Source: Diphasiastrum complanatum
Taxonomy: Eukaryota > Streptophyta > Lycopodiopsida > Lycopodiales > Lycopodiaceae
Reading direction: 5' to 3'
Assembly (NCBI GenBank): GCA_029204225.1
Contig: CM055098.1
Location: 700,501 to 764,500 of the forward strand
Length of the DNA: 64,000 nt
Below the pieces are notes generated by a model. The model made no database searches and was not told the DNA's origin. It was given only the letters and a program-made list of their open reading frames with translations. The translations under genes were made by a program, and so were the position numbers. Of this stretch, positions 21,937 through 34,081 are shown piece by piece. Numbering within the stretch: the first letter of the stretch is position 1; each line of letters starts with the position of its first letter.

Positions 21937-23247
21937 CGCAAAACTGCTTGAAACTTCTGCCTTAGGCTAAGAACAGTATGTCGAGGCCAACAGTGATGTC
22001 AGAAGTTGAAAATAATGACCTGCACTTTTTTCTTACCAGGCCACTCACCGCTTTTCCACCAATTTGAAAGCCAAATTGGCGTCGCCTTCCGAAATGCACT
22101 CAGTCGTCAACTCCAAAACAACGTGCCCAGTGGAATGGTGAAACCACTTCTGGTGTACTCCGAACACTTTCTATGCTGCAATCACTCTGTTTTGCTGTAC
22201 CGTACTTGCAGGTACAGTCCGGGTGCCCTTTGTTTGGAGGTTATAGCCTTTCGTTTGGGTCAAAACGAGCAAAGGACCCAAAAATAGGGACTTTTCTAGT
22301 TTTTGAACTATTTCTTCACCTTGAAGAAACTTCACTCTTCACTTGTGAAGAGACCCAACTCAACTTTTAGTATGAAAATTTTTAATGAAGTTGAAGGCTA
22401 GAATGCACTTCACTTCTTCAGGGCCCTGTTCAAAGCTCATCCAATGGCTGAACCAAATTTTGTGGTCCAAATTTCTTTCCCATCACAAATTCTGGACTGT
22501 CAATTCATTTGACACCTCATCCAAAGATCCAAACTGCATCTGGGCATCGAACCATGCTCCTACAGTCGCTATGGTCTTCGATACAATAAGCTGACTATTG
22601 CGTTGGGCGCGTGAACAGCCCGCGACCTCCCTGCCTGCGGCCATGCCTCCCTTCTCTGCAAATTCTCAGACCAAACTCTCCTGTGGATCGTTTTGAGCAC
22701 GATCTGAGGCCTGGATCAGGGTCGTCCTACTGAATCCAAGACTGTAGAGTGTTCAGTCAGGAAATTCCGTGGAGAAACGGTGATTTTAGCTCAACTTGAC
22801 AAAGTGGCTTTTTTTACCTTTTTATCGCAAATCTGCTAGGTTAACTGTTTGGAGACAAATCTCTGACATAAACCTCAAAATCTCTCCATGGCTGGTTGAC
22901 AATGTGATTAGCTTCCTTCCTATCCTTACGGCATCCAAAACGGTGCGCAAACAACAAAGAAATCACCAGTTATATATAAAAATCGTAACTCCAAGCCCGG
23001 TTTCAATTTTCAGCTGGCTTCGAAATTGTCAATTTTTCACCAAATTTTTCCCTGTCTGATGCTATGCACAGGCTAAAATCCCTCTGCTGAGCTTAGCAAG
23101 TCTCTATAAATTAGAAACCGTGCACCAGTGCTTCTCTTTCCGTCTTCAACCCACCGTAAAACCCCGAACTCTCAAAAGACAGTTCTCCCAAAGCTCTCTT
23201 CAACGACGACACTGTGCTGTGTACACTCCCTGTACGGTTTTGTGCCA
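21937..23247 (-). other. Leader of copia B
   Basis: About 1.3 kb between the 5' LTR and gag with no coding motif. Directly after the LTR the minus strand reads TGGCACAAAACCGTACAGGG. It starts with the TGG expected of a primer site, but it is not the initiator-Met sequence and I cannot assign its tRNA. Confidence 0.6.
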
Positions 23248-23522
23248 ACTTAGAATTTGCTTTGCACAGGAACACAGATCATGCTACACAGTAACACAGA
23301 CAGAAAACACTCTCCTCAGCAAGCTCACATAGCAACTGTATTTCACAAAATGAAATTACACTGTACATATAGTTGTTCACTCAGGCAACCCATGCATGAC
23401 CCAGGTTGTTGTTGGCGGGACGCGTGTCCCATCGACTTGCCTTGTGGTGAGGCCAATTGATCCTTATCCACCGATAGGACCCACAGGACAGTAACACAGT
23501 GATTCTAACTTTAATTCTAACT
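23248..23522 (-). repeat. 5' LTR of copia B
   Basis: 275 bp, matched to 17495-17756. Followed on the plus strand by AATAG and then the resumed frame of copia A. Confidence 0.9.
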
Positions 23523-23527
23523 AATAG

Positions 23528-24650
23528 GACTTGCAAGATCCTAGCACTTGGAAAGAGACATGGATACTTGTATAAACTAAGTCATTGCTTTTCTGCCTCT
23601 AGTCAAGTGCTCAGTACTTTTATTCATGCAAATAAAAGTTTACTTTGGCATTATAGACTTGGTCACTTGAATCATGCTGTTGTACAACAAATGTCTAGAC
23701 AATCTATTGTTCTTGATCTCGACTATCCTCATGATAAAGTCGAGTTACCTGTCTGTCAAGAGTGTCTAGTTGGTAAACAGACTAGGAAACCATTTAAATT
23801 AAGCCATCAGTATATTGCTAAAGGATTGTTAGACATTGTACATTCAAACATTTGTGGCCCGATGAAAAATCCTTTGTTGAATGATGCAAAGCATTTTATA
23901 ACTTTTGTTGATGAATTTTCCAGAAGGACTATGGTGTGCTTTATAAAGAAGAAATCAGAAGCCTTGAACTATTTCAGGATCTTCAAGGAGCATGCAAAAA
24001 AGGAGACTGGAAGGATGATCAAGGCCCTAAGGTCAGACAATGGCGAAGAATATATCTCTATCGAGTTTAAGGAGTACTGCCAAAGCCAAGACATTGAGTA
24101 GCAATTCATCACTCCTTACAGTCCTCAGTCTAATGGCTTAGCCGAGAGGAAGAACCGTACTCTGGTTGAATAAGCCAAATGTATGCTAGCGCATGCATCG
24201 TTGTCTAAGAGATTCTAGGTCGAAGCTATCTCCACTGCAGCTTATGTCCAGAACAGATGTTCGACTAAGGCCCTCTCAGGCAAGACACCCCATGAGGTGT
24301 GGACATGCTCTAAACCTTCTATGAAGAACCTAAGAGTGTTCGGATGCGTTGCCTATGCACAGATCTCGAAAGACACGAAGAAGAAATTGGATTTCCAAGG
24401 TCTCAAGACCATCCTGATTGGATACACTTCATCTGATAATATATATAGGCTATATGATCCCGATATCCAGCAAGTCTTGTACAGGCAGGATACAGTCTTT
24501 ATCGAGGATCAGTTCGTCGACATCAAATGCAAGGATATTGCTCCACAAGAACCTTCATCACCTGCCATCGACACCACAATCCGGGCTTCTGGCTCAGGCA
24601 TGTCCATTGTCGATCCACAACTTACAGCGAATCAAACGAAAACGTTGCTG
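23528..24650 (+). pseudogene. Copia A integrase
   Basis: Resumes the interrupted frame with TCKILALGKRHGYLYKLSHC. The HHCC finger is HYRLGHLNHAVVQQMS...CQECLVGKQTRKPF; the core is DIVHSNICGPM (first catalytic Asp replaced by Asn at the usual D-position), FVDEFSRRTMVCFI and LRSDNGEEYIS (second Asp). A TAG follows DIE (24099-24101), and the next codons QQFITPYSPQSNGLAERKNR restore the Glu block. A further TAA precedes AKCMLA, and TAG replaces Trp in SKRF*VEA. The C-terminal part, KPSMKNLRVFGCVAYAQIS, is open at 24297-24653. Confidence 0.9.
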
Positions 24651-24699
24651 TAACCCAGCAACAAGTCCCAAGAGTGGTTCATCAGTCGAATCCTCCCAG

Positions 24700-25498
24700 A
24701 AGATCAAGCCGAGATGATCTCTGGAGAGAAGCTATGGACAGAGGGTATTCCTCTCTAATCAAGAACCAGACGTAGTCACTAGTCTAAGCTCCTATTGGCT
24801 GCAATATCATTGATTGCGAATGGATCTTCAAGATCAAATACAATGCCGATGGAGCAATTGATTGAAGGAAGGCAAGACTGGTAGCACGAGAATCCACTCA
24901 GATCCCCAGTGTCGACTACGACGAGACTTTCAGTCTAGTAGTCAAGCATTTGTTGATCCGAGCCCTCTTATCTTATGTTGCAGCTGTTGAACTTGAAGTA
25001 CATCAACTTGATGTACAAACAGCTTATCTGAATGGAGTTATACAAGAAGACATCTACATGATCCAGCCCGAATGATACATGTTGGAAGGTATGAAGAATC
25101 ATGTCTGTAAACTCCATAAAGCACTCTACAGCTTGAAACAGTCTGCTAGAGCTTGGTTTCAGAGGATCAACACATTTCTCATCGAACAAGGTTTCCAACC
25201 AAGCACTGCTGATTGCAATGTCTATTCCAAGTCGGTGCAACAATCCTTCATTATCACCACCTTATATGTGGATGATACGTTGTTTTTCAACAACAATACC
25301 AATTTGGTTAAGAATTCTAAGCATATGCTGTTTTCAGAGTTTGACATGACTGATCTGGGTGAAGCTCACTTCTGTCTAGGCATTCAAATTCACAGAGACA
25401 GAGCAAGACGACTGATCTACATCACTCAACAAAGGTATCTTCACAATGTTCTTAATAGATACAATCTAATGAATTGTAAGTTAGCTCACTCATCGTAG
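24700..25498 (+). pseudogene. Copia A reverse transcriptase
   Basis: Frame with WREAMDRGYSSLIKNQT, then IDCEWIFKIKYNADGAID, DYDETFSLVVKH and HQLDVQTAYLNGVIQEDIYM (motif A), all with scattered stops. The open part 25079-25498 has LHKALYSLKQSARAWFQRIN (motif B) and TTLYVDDTLFFNNNTN (motif C, Y-V-D-D intact), ending before RNase H. At least four nonsense codons. Confidence 0.9.
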
Positions 25499-26235
25499 AT
25501 CCAGACATGCATTTGTCAAAGGACCAATGTCCCTAGACCAAGCAGGAAGAGGAGCATATGAGAGAGTATCCTTATCAAGTGATACTTGGATCTCTCATGT
25601 ACACAACGGTCTGTGCAAGACAAGACATCTCTTTTGCAATAAGCTCACTCAGCCAATATATGGCTAATCCTGACATTACCCATTGGAAGGCTCTCATAAG
25701 AGTCATGAGCTATATTTGAGCTACCATGGACCAGTGCATCTGCTATGGAGAAGTCAGAAACGACAATCTTCATTAGCTCAATGGATATTCTGATGCAAGC
25801 TGGGGAGATGTAGACAATCGTAAGTCCACATCTGAATTTCCATTCTTTTTCAACGGCGTTCCTATCTCATGGAACAGTCATAAGCAAACCTCTATTGCTC
25901 TTTCTTCTACAAAAGCAGAATACATTGATGCTTCTCAATCTATTAAAAAAGCGTTTTGGTTGAGGAATTTACTGTTAGATATCAATTTGTATCAGTATAA
26001 CCCCACAATTTTATTCTGTAATAATTAGAGTGCTATTGCCTTATCGGCCAACCCTAGATTTTATTCTAGGAGTAAGCACATTGAGATCAGATATCACTAC
26101 ATCTGGGGCAAGATTCTCAACAAGAAGGTGAGCTTAACGTACTATAGAACACATGACATGGTTGCCGATATATTCACAAAGACATTAAGTGTTAATGCAC
26201 ACAACAAGTTCCGTTTTGTGCATTGCTTAGTCTAA
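25499..26235 (+). pseudogene. Copia A RNase H
   Basis: The first 270 bases carry many stops. The frame GYSDASWGDVDNRKSTSEFP then gives the first catalytic Asp, and SIALSSTKAEYIDASQ the Glu. N*SAIALSANPRFYSRSKHI has a stop next to the second Asp site, and HDMVADIFTKTLSVNAHNKF closes the domain. It ends about 25 bases before the polypurine tract. Confidence 0.88.
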
Positions 26236-26260
26236 ATATCAAGGCATTCACGGATCCAGA

Positions 26261-26271
26261 TTAAGGGGGAG
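26261..26271 (+). other. Polypurine tract of copia A
   Basis: TTAAGGGGGAG immediately before the 3' LTR. Confidence 0.92.
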
Positions 26272-27499
26272 TGTTGGATTTATCTCTTTTACTCTCCTCA
26301 ACCCTATGTTAGTCTACCTCCATTCATGCTGCATTTTTACTCATGTTGTCACACAATCTGCATATTTACATGTAAAATAAGATAGGCAAAAAACACGACT
26401 GTCTGCATAAATACAAGTAAATTTTCACAAGCAAAAAAGACAAAAAAGGTGACACTGTGTTTTTACATGTGATTTGTGACAGGCGAAAGAGACGACATTG
26501 CCCTACAAATGCGGAAGGTGCCCTAATGGAAAAGCGAAGGTACCTTGTAAATCAAATTTTAAGACATTTGTCAGAGTGTCGCGTTTTTCGCATCTTCACC
26601 AACGTTCATTTTAGCGAAGGCTGATGTCACGGCCTTTTCACGCTCATTCCATGCAACTATGCAAACAGATTTGACAATGACATCAGCCACCCACGATCTC
26701 CCACGGACAACACATCCACTTTGTACTTTCTTCATCTGCACACCTATAAAATTATGTATATATATTGAAGGGCCATTTGTGTGTTCTGCATGTAAGAGAA
26801 ACAAGCAACAAGCATAATAGCATCAGAAGCTTATCAGAGATAGACGAAGTAGATGCTTTCGCGCATCAATTCTTTGTATTGTCAGTAATAGGTTTATTTC
26901 TTTCACAGATTGGATTAGCTTTGTGAAGCACGCGGTTTCGTCCGTTATTGTCTTGTGCTCACCAGCATTATTGACCTGTATATTTTGTTATACTTAATCT
27001 GATAACAGCTCTGTTTGTTCCGCATTCAGATTTGTGTCAATATTGCTATGCCTTTCTACATTCTGTCTGACTCTCTTATTGCTTAATCTGGTAGTCTGTT
27101 CTTAGCTATTATTAGTCTAGTTGTTCCCGACTAATATTTAGTCTTGCCTTTCGCGACTAATTCACGACTGATATCAGTCGAACTCAGTCTAGCTCTTCGC
27201 GAATCATTTGCGACAAATAATTTGTCTAGCTGTTCGCGACAAATTATCTTTATGATGTTTTGTTGCTTAATGTTTGGCTGCGTACTCAGATCGACCATGA
27301 TTTCTATCACTAACGTTTTGTTCGTGTCTGATAGGCATAGTCATGCTTAGGGAAAGAGTAAGATAGCTCATTTCGCTGAGCACGAACACTTTCCATTCGA
27401 GTTCGTTTCTTTTTCGAGTCTTGAGTTAGCTTATTTTCGTGTTCGTTTCTTTTCGAGCTATTTTAGTTTCTCACACTCAAACACCTTCTTTCTCCAACA
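26272..27499 (+). repeat. 3' LTR of copia A
   Basis: 1,228 bp aligned with 15016-16216, with many substitutions and small indels; followed by AGAAT (27500-27504). Confidence 0.93.
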
Positions 27500-27504
27500 A
27501 GAAT

Positions 27505-28506
27505 ATCTAAAAGAAAAATCATGTGTATGATAAGGTAAATCATGTTTGGAAGGCACTTATTATTGACTTTTCACGATTCAGATATTTTCGTTCGACATTT
27601 CTCTAGCAAACTTTTATAAGAAATTGAAATTTTCTTTTAAAAGGAGGGGTAGATTCTATTGTAAGGACCTATCAGTTGCACGGAGTGGAGAAAAATTCTC
27701 TAGGATTGTGTTGGAACAATCTAGAACTAGAAATGGATTGAAATTGGAAATCATTATAAGTAGTGCTGAATAAGATCAGAAGTCACTAATCTTAGGTTGT
27801 AAGGATAAAAGTGAATTTGATCATTGGGATGTCTATGTAAAATCAACCTAATCTTAGTGGGAATACGAGGATAGGGGAGGGGTTGATGAGGGAAATTTGG
27901 TACAAAGTTGTAAGTGGGTTGGAAAACTCGTGAGAGAGGATATATGCCTAGTCTCAGAGTTTTCCCAGATATGTTATTTACACAAGAAAAATAGAATTCT
28001 TTTGTAGCGGAGTTACAAGATTCTAAGTGAGATATGAGAGTAACATATGTGGATTCTAGAGGAATCTGCCAGATAGGACATATGTGTTATGTACTAGGTC
28101 ATAGTGAGATTATTCTCATATGTGCACGATTAATCTTGTATGGATCTACTATGTATTCCTGGTTGCTAGGGTTATTTGGTACACTTAACCTGGTCGGTAA
28201 ACATACATATGATCAATTAGTGTTGAAACAGGTACTTGCAGAGTTAACAGATCTTTCTGTGAAAGACTTATTGGGTTAACATAAAAGTGCTTTGCATATG
28301 GATCTAAATGTGGTGTTGTGCATGTACAATTAAGATCTGCACCTAGACATTATGAATCATTGGCAATTAGCTTGAGTAGTTGGTTCACTCATGTGGAAGG
28401 TGATTGGTAAAATGGACAGTGTGAAGAGAATTCACCAAGAACTGTTTGTTTAGTATATATTGCTTGTAAGACGCATGAATTGTGAGTCATCTGGATTCAT
28501 CAGTCG
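27505..28506. other. Unassigned, possibly end of an older element
   Basis: No convincing gene. A purine run AAAAGGAGGGGTAG near 27637-27650 followed by TTGTAAGGACC looks like a polypurine tract and gypsy LTR start. An 81-codon frame (28034-28279) has no recognised motif. Confidence 0.35.
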
Positions 28507-29803
28507 TGCATGCAAACGAGGATCTACGCTTTTCCAAGTGACAATCGAAAATGCCAATGCAAAGCAGAGCGACATCATTCAATATGAGTTGCAGTGGGTC
28601 CTGCAACACATTAGGGGTGGGATGATGTTGGCTGATTCTGACGAATTCCCCAAGATACTCGACCAGAGCTACCCGAGAGCACCTCTCACCTTAAACCGAG
28701 GAGGTCTCTAAGAAGATGAGACGAACGAAGACTGAGAGCCGAGTATGAGAGCCAAGGAATACTAGTCAGTACTGTCAAGTAGAAATTGTGTAAGCCTCAT
28801 GGTGAATCCCAAAAGATGGAATGACCATGTAGAAACTAGTATTTCTAGGCAAACTAGTAAATGCAAGTAGACGTCTCTTAAAGAAAGTAGAGTGAGCCAC
28901 CTTTGGATGGTGACCTCTAGTGAAGAGCATTATTCCACTTGTAATTTGTGTAATGTAGAAATGCCACTAGGATGCCACCTAAGGAGCTCTCTTGCTTATT
29001 TAAGAGACTCTCTCTTTGTGAAGAGGAGCTTTTTGTGTATTGTATCAACTCCATGCTGAAATGAGAAGAGCCTCCACGAGTTAGGTGCATCCATTGAGCT
29101 CCTTGATCATGCTTGTTTCTTGGATGATGCATTCATGGTCTTGCCCTTCCCTCCTTTGGGTGTGGTTGTGGATAGTAGAGTGGATTAGATTTCCTGCTTT
29201 TCTAGAGTGGATTAGTTTTTATTTCTTGTTTGTGGATTAATGTAGGAATCAACATTCAGGTAAACTAAATAGACGGGTTTGTGGTGTAGTTCTTGCATAT
29301 CTTCTTACAACCATGTTCTTGATGTTCTTGGGATGTCCAAGAATCAAAAGACTGGTTGGTTTCTTGATTCTTGGACTTCTAAAATGTTGTAGATTAGTTT
29401 CTTATTTCTTGTTTTGTGGATTTATACAAGTTTAGTAGTGTTTAGGATCTGATTTCAATTCATTTTCGCAGCATTAGAGTAGGATTTCAGTCTTTGTTGT
29501 GACAATTTTGCATGCTGATTTGATGGTTGAACATTTTGGCATGCATGCTTGATTGATTGTGGTCATTTATGCATGTGCTTCAGTGCAAGAGTGACAAACA
29601 TGATTGTCCTCTGACAGGCAGGACAATACTACAACGTTAATCAATCCATTCTACCTTGTTTGGGTATTGTAATAACAAGAACACATCTATTGAATGCCCA
29701 CGAAGTCTGATAACAGGCAGAAAGTTCCAGTCTCAAGGAAAACCTTCGTTTTGCAGGTTGCACAAACTTTGATTATCAGTCTCGAGGGGATGGACTCATC
29801 AAA
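28507..29803 (+). repeat. LTR family C, copy 1
   Basis: About 1.3 kb, starting TGCATGCAAACGAGG, and colinear with 43569-44854. It includes a TTATTTAAGAG TATA-like box near 28997, followed by GAGGAGC and TTGTATC, as in an LTR promoter region. The right end (about 29803) is less certain because the last 200 bp are diverged. No primer site that I recognise follows. Confidence 0.8.
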
Positions 29804-30599
29804 AAATTGGTGGTAGGAACAAATTTGGGTGGATGAATTGGTAATGGTAAGAAAACATGATGAAGGCTTGGTGGGTGGGTGAATGAACTGATAGTTCTAC
29901 AGTTGCAGTCGTGGACCCTTGCAATGTCGAGCTTTGACCACCACTTGTTAGGTGAAGATCTCGCTTTATTTTGCAGATTCACGATTGTCTTCATCTTTAT
30001 TTTTCTGCAGCTCTTTCTTTGATCCATTACTTTTGAATCTCTTTGGGCTTCATAAGAGGGGATTCAACTATCATTACTCCAAAGAGTCTCTTTTGATCAA
30101 GATCGATCTGACTCAACTGTTGCTTAAGTTTTGCCCTTTCCTCCTCAGCTTCTTGGATCTTTCTCTTTATTTCTTCTAGCTGCTTTGCCTGCTTCTTGAA
30201 TCTTCGTTTGGCTGATCAACCATTGTAGGTGGTAGTTAGTCTCTACAAAATACTTGCAATGATTTTTTAGCTGCTTCAATAAGACTATCAAAAACTGGGG
30301 ATTTCTCAGAAGAACAGTGAACCGATGATAAACAAACAGATGAAAGGTAGGGTGGAGGTGGTGACATCGGTAGATGGTGTGGACAATAGGCATGAGAATG
30401 GGCACAGAAGTATGGCAAGAGGCTGGTTGAAGAAGGAGACTAATTTTCCAATGCTTGTGTTTCCCTTTCTGAAGGATCTTCGTCTTGACTGGGTACTTCT
30501 TCTGATTGAGTCTCTTTGGATTGCCCATCTGCCTTCTTTAGCCTTGTCTTTTTCATATTTGACTTGTGACCTTGGCTGTCAATCTTGATGAATTCACTG
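29804..30599. other. No gene recognised
   Basis: Low-similarity DNA between LTR copy 1 and the 3' end of gypsy D. The minus frame 30145-30528 may be the extended 3' tail of the gypsy polyprotein (Lys/Glu-rich near its start) but has no domain. Confidence 0.4.
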
Positions 30600-30619
30600 G
30601 AGTGTCAAATTTTTTTTCC

Positions 30620-31603
30620 ATCCAAATGTTCTAAAATAACCGCTCCATAGTTCAATTTTTTTTTTACCTCTATACGGTCTTTCACGTGTGAACTTCAATT
30701 TACCTTTGATCAGTTTTGTTTTATACGTTAGTGCTAGATCTCCTTCCTTCAGATTTTTTTTGTATAAACGACGATCGTTTTCTCTGCCGCTAGTGCATGA
30801 ACTGCCATCAATCTGGTCTCACAAAGTTTTTGTAAAGCCTCATGATGCATCCGCAAGGATTTTGCATCATCCAACCGTTCCGTTGCTGCTATGCGTAGAG
30901 ATGGTATCAAAAATTCAGTCGACATAACTGCATCTTGTCCATAGACAAGTTGGAATGGTGTTTGATTCGTACTTCCATTGTAAGTGGTTCTGAATGCCCA
31001 CAAAGCTGTATAAAACTTGTGTTCCCAATCAAAATGACTTGCTTCCACCATTTTTGTCATAATGTTGCAGAGAATCTTGTTGGAAGATTTAGCATGACCA
31101 TCACCCCTCGGATAATACGAAGTACTAAACCGATGAATAATCACTTCATTCACAAAATGTGTTCCACGATCACTAACGATCTCGATAAGACATCCAAACC
31201 TAATAATAACATTTTCATAGAGAAACTTAGACGTTGATTTTGCATTTGCAACTCGAACTGCTTTCGCTTCAACCCACTTGGTCATATAATCAGTTGCAAC
31301 AATGATATATCTAGACAGAGATCCTCTTGTCGCAGGATGAATAGGACCAACATAGTCAAGGCCCCATTTATCAAACGATGCTTGCAATAAAACTGGATGT
31401 AAAAGTTCATAATTCTGTCGAGTAGGACGACATGCACGTTGACAAACATCGCATGACTGAATATAATTTTCTGTATCTTTGTGAAGTCTAGGCCACCAAC
31501 ATCCTGATTGTAAAAGTTTGCGAACAATGATATCTACTGAAAAATATCCCCCACCCATGCCATCATGAGAAAACATGATAAGTTCAGATACTTCATGTGG
31601 CAA
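30620..31603 (-). pseudogene. Gypsy D integrase
   Basis: Zinc finger H-D-G-M-G-G-G-Y and C-D-V-C-Q-R-A-C (31420-31600). Core: WGLDYVGPIHPATRG (first Asp) and EIVSDRGTHFVNEV (second Asp). The third catalytic block reads PRGDGHAKSSNK, with Lys where the catalytic Glu should be, so strand transfer should be dead. It ends with FQLVYGQDAVMSTEFLIPSL...ERLDDAKSLRMHHEALQKLCE. A frame change near 30780 leads to a KKDLKEGDLAL-type tail. The same C-terminal part recurs on the plus strand at 46281-46640. Confidence 0.92.
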
Positions 31604-31707
31604 AACACATCTTCACAAAATATCATCCATTCCTCGGCAATACAATTGTCCAGCAATCAATTAGTAAAGTTGTGCCTTATAAATCAATTGTCTCTTTTGT
31701 ACTTTTG

Positions 31708-32157
31708 TCAAGGAGTCATTGGGTTGGCCAAGGATAAGATATTCAACAATATTGGTTGCCCACTCAGGTACCGATTCAACATAAAACAATGCAGCATATG
31801 GTAGTTCATCATTGACTTCAGTATTAACAGGCACTTATTCAATCCTTGAAAATGGTCAGCTAGATAATGTTGTTTACCTTTCTGAACCACAACTCGACAA
31901 TCTAATTTGGTCAATAAAAGTAGCCATCTTGCAATATGCCCCGTGTTACATGTCTTGTTCACCAAATAAAATAATGGCTGATGATCCGTATAAAATGCAA
32001 AATGCGTTGCCAATAGATAATGTCGAAACTTCTTAATAGAGAAAATCATGGCCAATGCTTCGCATTCGGTTGTCAAATAATTCTTCTCAGGATCTTTAAG
32101 TTGTCTGTTTGCAAACCTGATAGGATAATCTTTCTTATATTCACCTGGTTGCATCAA
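31708..32157 (-). pseudogene. Gypsy D RNase H
   Basis: DYPIRFANRQLKDPEKNYLT, TECEALAMIFSIKKFRHYLL (catalytic Glu) and FAFYTDHQPLFYLVNK (catalytic Asp), then a basic segment leading to the integrase. The first Asp-bearing strand lies upstream of a frame change near 32160. Canonical Ty3/gypsy RNase H. Confidence 0.9.
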
Positions 32158-32189
32158 AACTGATTCGAAGCTAATGCTTTCTTTAATTT

Positions 32190-33316
32190 TTCAAATGCTT
32201 CCAATGTCTCTACTATCCAAATTGGTACAATTATAGATCTTGCTAAATTCGCAAAGAATAGAATAAATATTCGATAGTAATCTGCATGACCCATAAAAAC
32301 ATAGACTCCTCGAATTGTTCCTGGCGGCGGTAACTCGTCGATGACTTTGATTTTGGAATAATCCGTAGCAATGCCATATCTTCATATCACATGTTCAAGG
32401 ACAACTCCATGAGTGACCCAAATTTGACATTTTTTGGATTTAAGGAGATTTGGTACTTGCGACAACATTCAAATACTTTTTCTAAACGATCTAGATGGTC
32501 GGTATCCACAGTATGGACTCCGAGATCATCCAAGTAGATTTCAAGAAATTTTTGCAGGTAGTCTTTGAAGACGAACTTCATGACTCCTTGAAATGAACTA
32601 CATGCATTACAAAGTCCGAACAACATCACTTTACATGCATAAGTTTCCCATTTTGTCGCAAAAGCTATTTTATGACGATCCATAGGTGCAATTTTGACTT
32701 GGTTGTAACCACTAAATCCATCCAAAAAACTATATGCTTCTGCTCCAACAAGATGATCCAAAATGCTTTCAGTAAAGGGTAACGAAAAGTGATCTTTTCG
32801 TGTCACTTTGTTCAAAGCTTTGAGATTCACACAAATTCTCATCTTCCCATTCTTCTTAGGAACAACAACAATTGGAGAAACCCATTCCGTATGTTTGATT
32901 TCATAAATAAAGTCGGCTTCAAGTAGTCTTTGCAGCTCTTTGTTTATAAGATCTGTAACGTTTGGATTACAGCGATAAAATCTTGTGACTTTTGGAACTG
33001 CATCAGACATTAAGGGTATCGTATGCTCAATAACCAAGGTAGGAATTCCTTTGAGATCCTTGTACGTCCAAGCAACGCAGTCTTGATATTTGATCAATAA
33101 CTTTATTAACGCTTGAAATTGTTTGGGAGTAAGTTGCGTTCCAAGTTGACCAATCTTTTCTAGCTCTCCTGGTTCATCAAGATTCATTGGTTGAGTCCTA
33201 TTTGGTCCATCGTAAACCTCCTTTGTTTCTGGTTCTGTCTCTTCTGGTTTGCGATGAGCTTTTGGTAACATAATCACAACATCGTCCAAAGTATAGCGTT
33301 TGAAATGCTCTGGCAT
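32190..33316 (-). pseudogene. Gypsy D reverse transcriptase
   Basis: VTRFYRCNPNVTDLINKELQ, SPIVVVPKKNGKMRICVNLK, SFLDGFSGYNQVKIAPMDRH (motif A), VMLFGLCNACSSFQGVMKFV (motif B, with ACSSFQ for the usual APATFQ) and FLEIYLDDLGVHTVDTDHLD (motif C, catalytic D-D kept). The N-terminal part carries an acidic linker. The frame closes at 32387 with a shift into the tether region. Confidence 0.92.
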
Positions 33317-34081
33317 ATCATGTTGGACTTCTTATGATTGTTCATTTTCATAAGAGTTGATCTTTGATTTCTATTTAGCTTTTTTGGTAGGAAGCGATCG
33401 TGGAAACAAAGACTTCCTAGAAGATGTGCTCTTCTCTGAAGGATATGATTTTCTTGATGGTAATTTTTTGCGAGAAGTCTGACTTGAAGAATCATCTTTG
33501 ACCTTTCTCTTTCCTTTATCCAATAAAGGTGTTACATTTTTAGAATCAATTTTTCGAGAAGATTTTTTCCATTTCCAGACCGTATTATAGTGTTGCTTAG
33601 CTTGTTTCTTTGTCATTGGTCCTAGAACTTTTTCTTCCTTCAATATAATTGCTTTTGGCGGCTTTATTGTCGGTACATCCGGAATATCTCAAACTCAAAA
33701 TTTTGTAGGATCCATGTGATTGAGGATCTACTCATCTGTAAGTTCTGCATCTCCATCATAATTCAAAGCATGACTAACATGTATTAGATCATCTTCAATC
33801 GAATCTAGAATTGGATCAATTGATATCCAAGCCAAATTCATCATATTCAATGGAAAAGTAATTGGCGTCTCCAAAATTCGGTCAAGTAAGAAAATTTTGC
33901 TCAATTTGGATTGATTATCTTATTGACACATATAGCCTGCTATACAATCCAATGTTGCAAGAGCTTGATTCCAATTGACAGTGTCATTTGAGAGTCATAA
34001 TGGATGTCCAAAGTCTTCATTTGTCGATCACAGGTATGATCAGTTGTTGATGAATCATCATCTCCTCTTTGGACTGCTGGC
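33317..34081 (-). other. Gypsy D protease-RT spacer
   Basis: Minus frames at 33371-33643 are Lys/Ser-rich (KKSSRKIDSKNVTPLLDKGK) without a domain. The region joins the protease and RT and carries several stops. Confidence 0.5.

Larger units (their letters stand above)
17495..23522 (-). mobile_element. Ty1/copia element B, nested in A
   Basis: Minus-strand element of 6.03 kb with LTRs at 17495-17756 and 23248-23522. Flanks are GATAG (17490-17494) and AATAG (23523-23527), a 4/5 match. A polypurine tract adjoins the 3' LTR. Gag, PR, IN, RT and RNase H follow in copia order on the minus strand from 21936 to 17810. The LTR ends are AGTTAGAA...TTCTAAGT, not TG...CA. A few stops and shifts interrupt an otherwise well-preserved polyprotein. 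It is younger than A because it sits inside it. Confidence 0.93.
15016..27499 (+). mobile_element. Ty1/copia element A, full-length but interrupted
   Basis: Bounded by LTRs of 1,201 and 1,228 bp that start TGTTGG and end CAACA. It has an initiator-Met primer site, a polypurine tract and a perfect AGAAT target duplication. Order: gag, protease, integrase, reverse transcriptase, RNase H (copia order). A second copia element (B) is inserted within the protease-integrase region at 17495-23522; without B, element A is about 6.5 kb. Stops occur in gag, integrase and RT/RNase H, so it cannot move by itself. A relative lies at 61.8-63.9 kb. Confidence 0.95.

Noticed and set aside
22006-22287. 93-codon plus frame near the start of copia B
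   Set aside because: Antisense to the copia B leader, with no motif.
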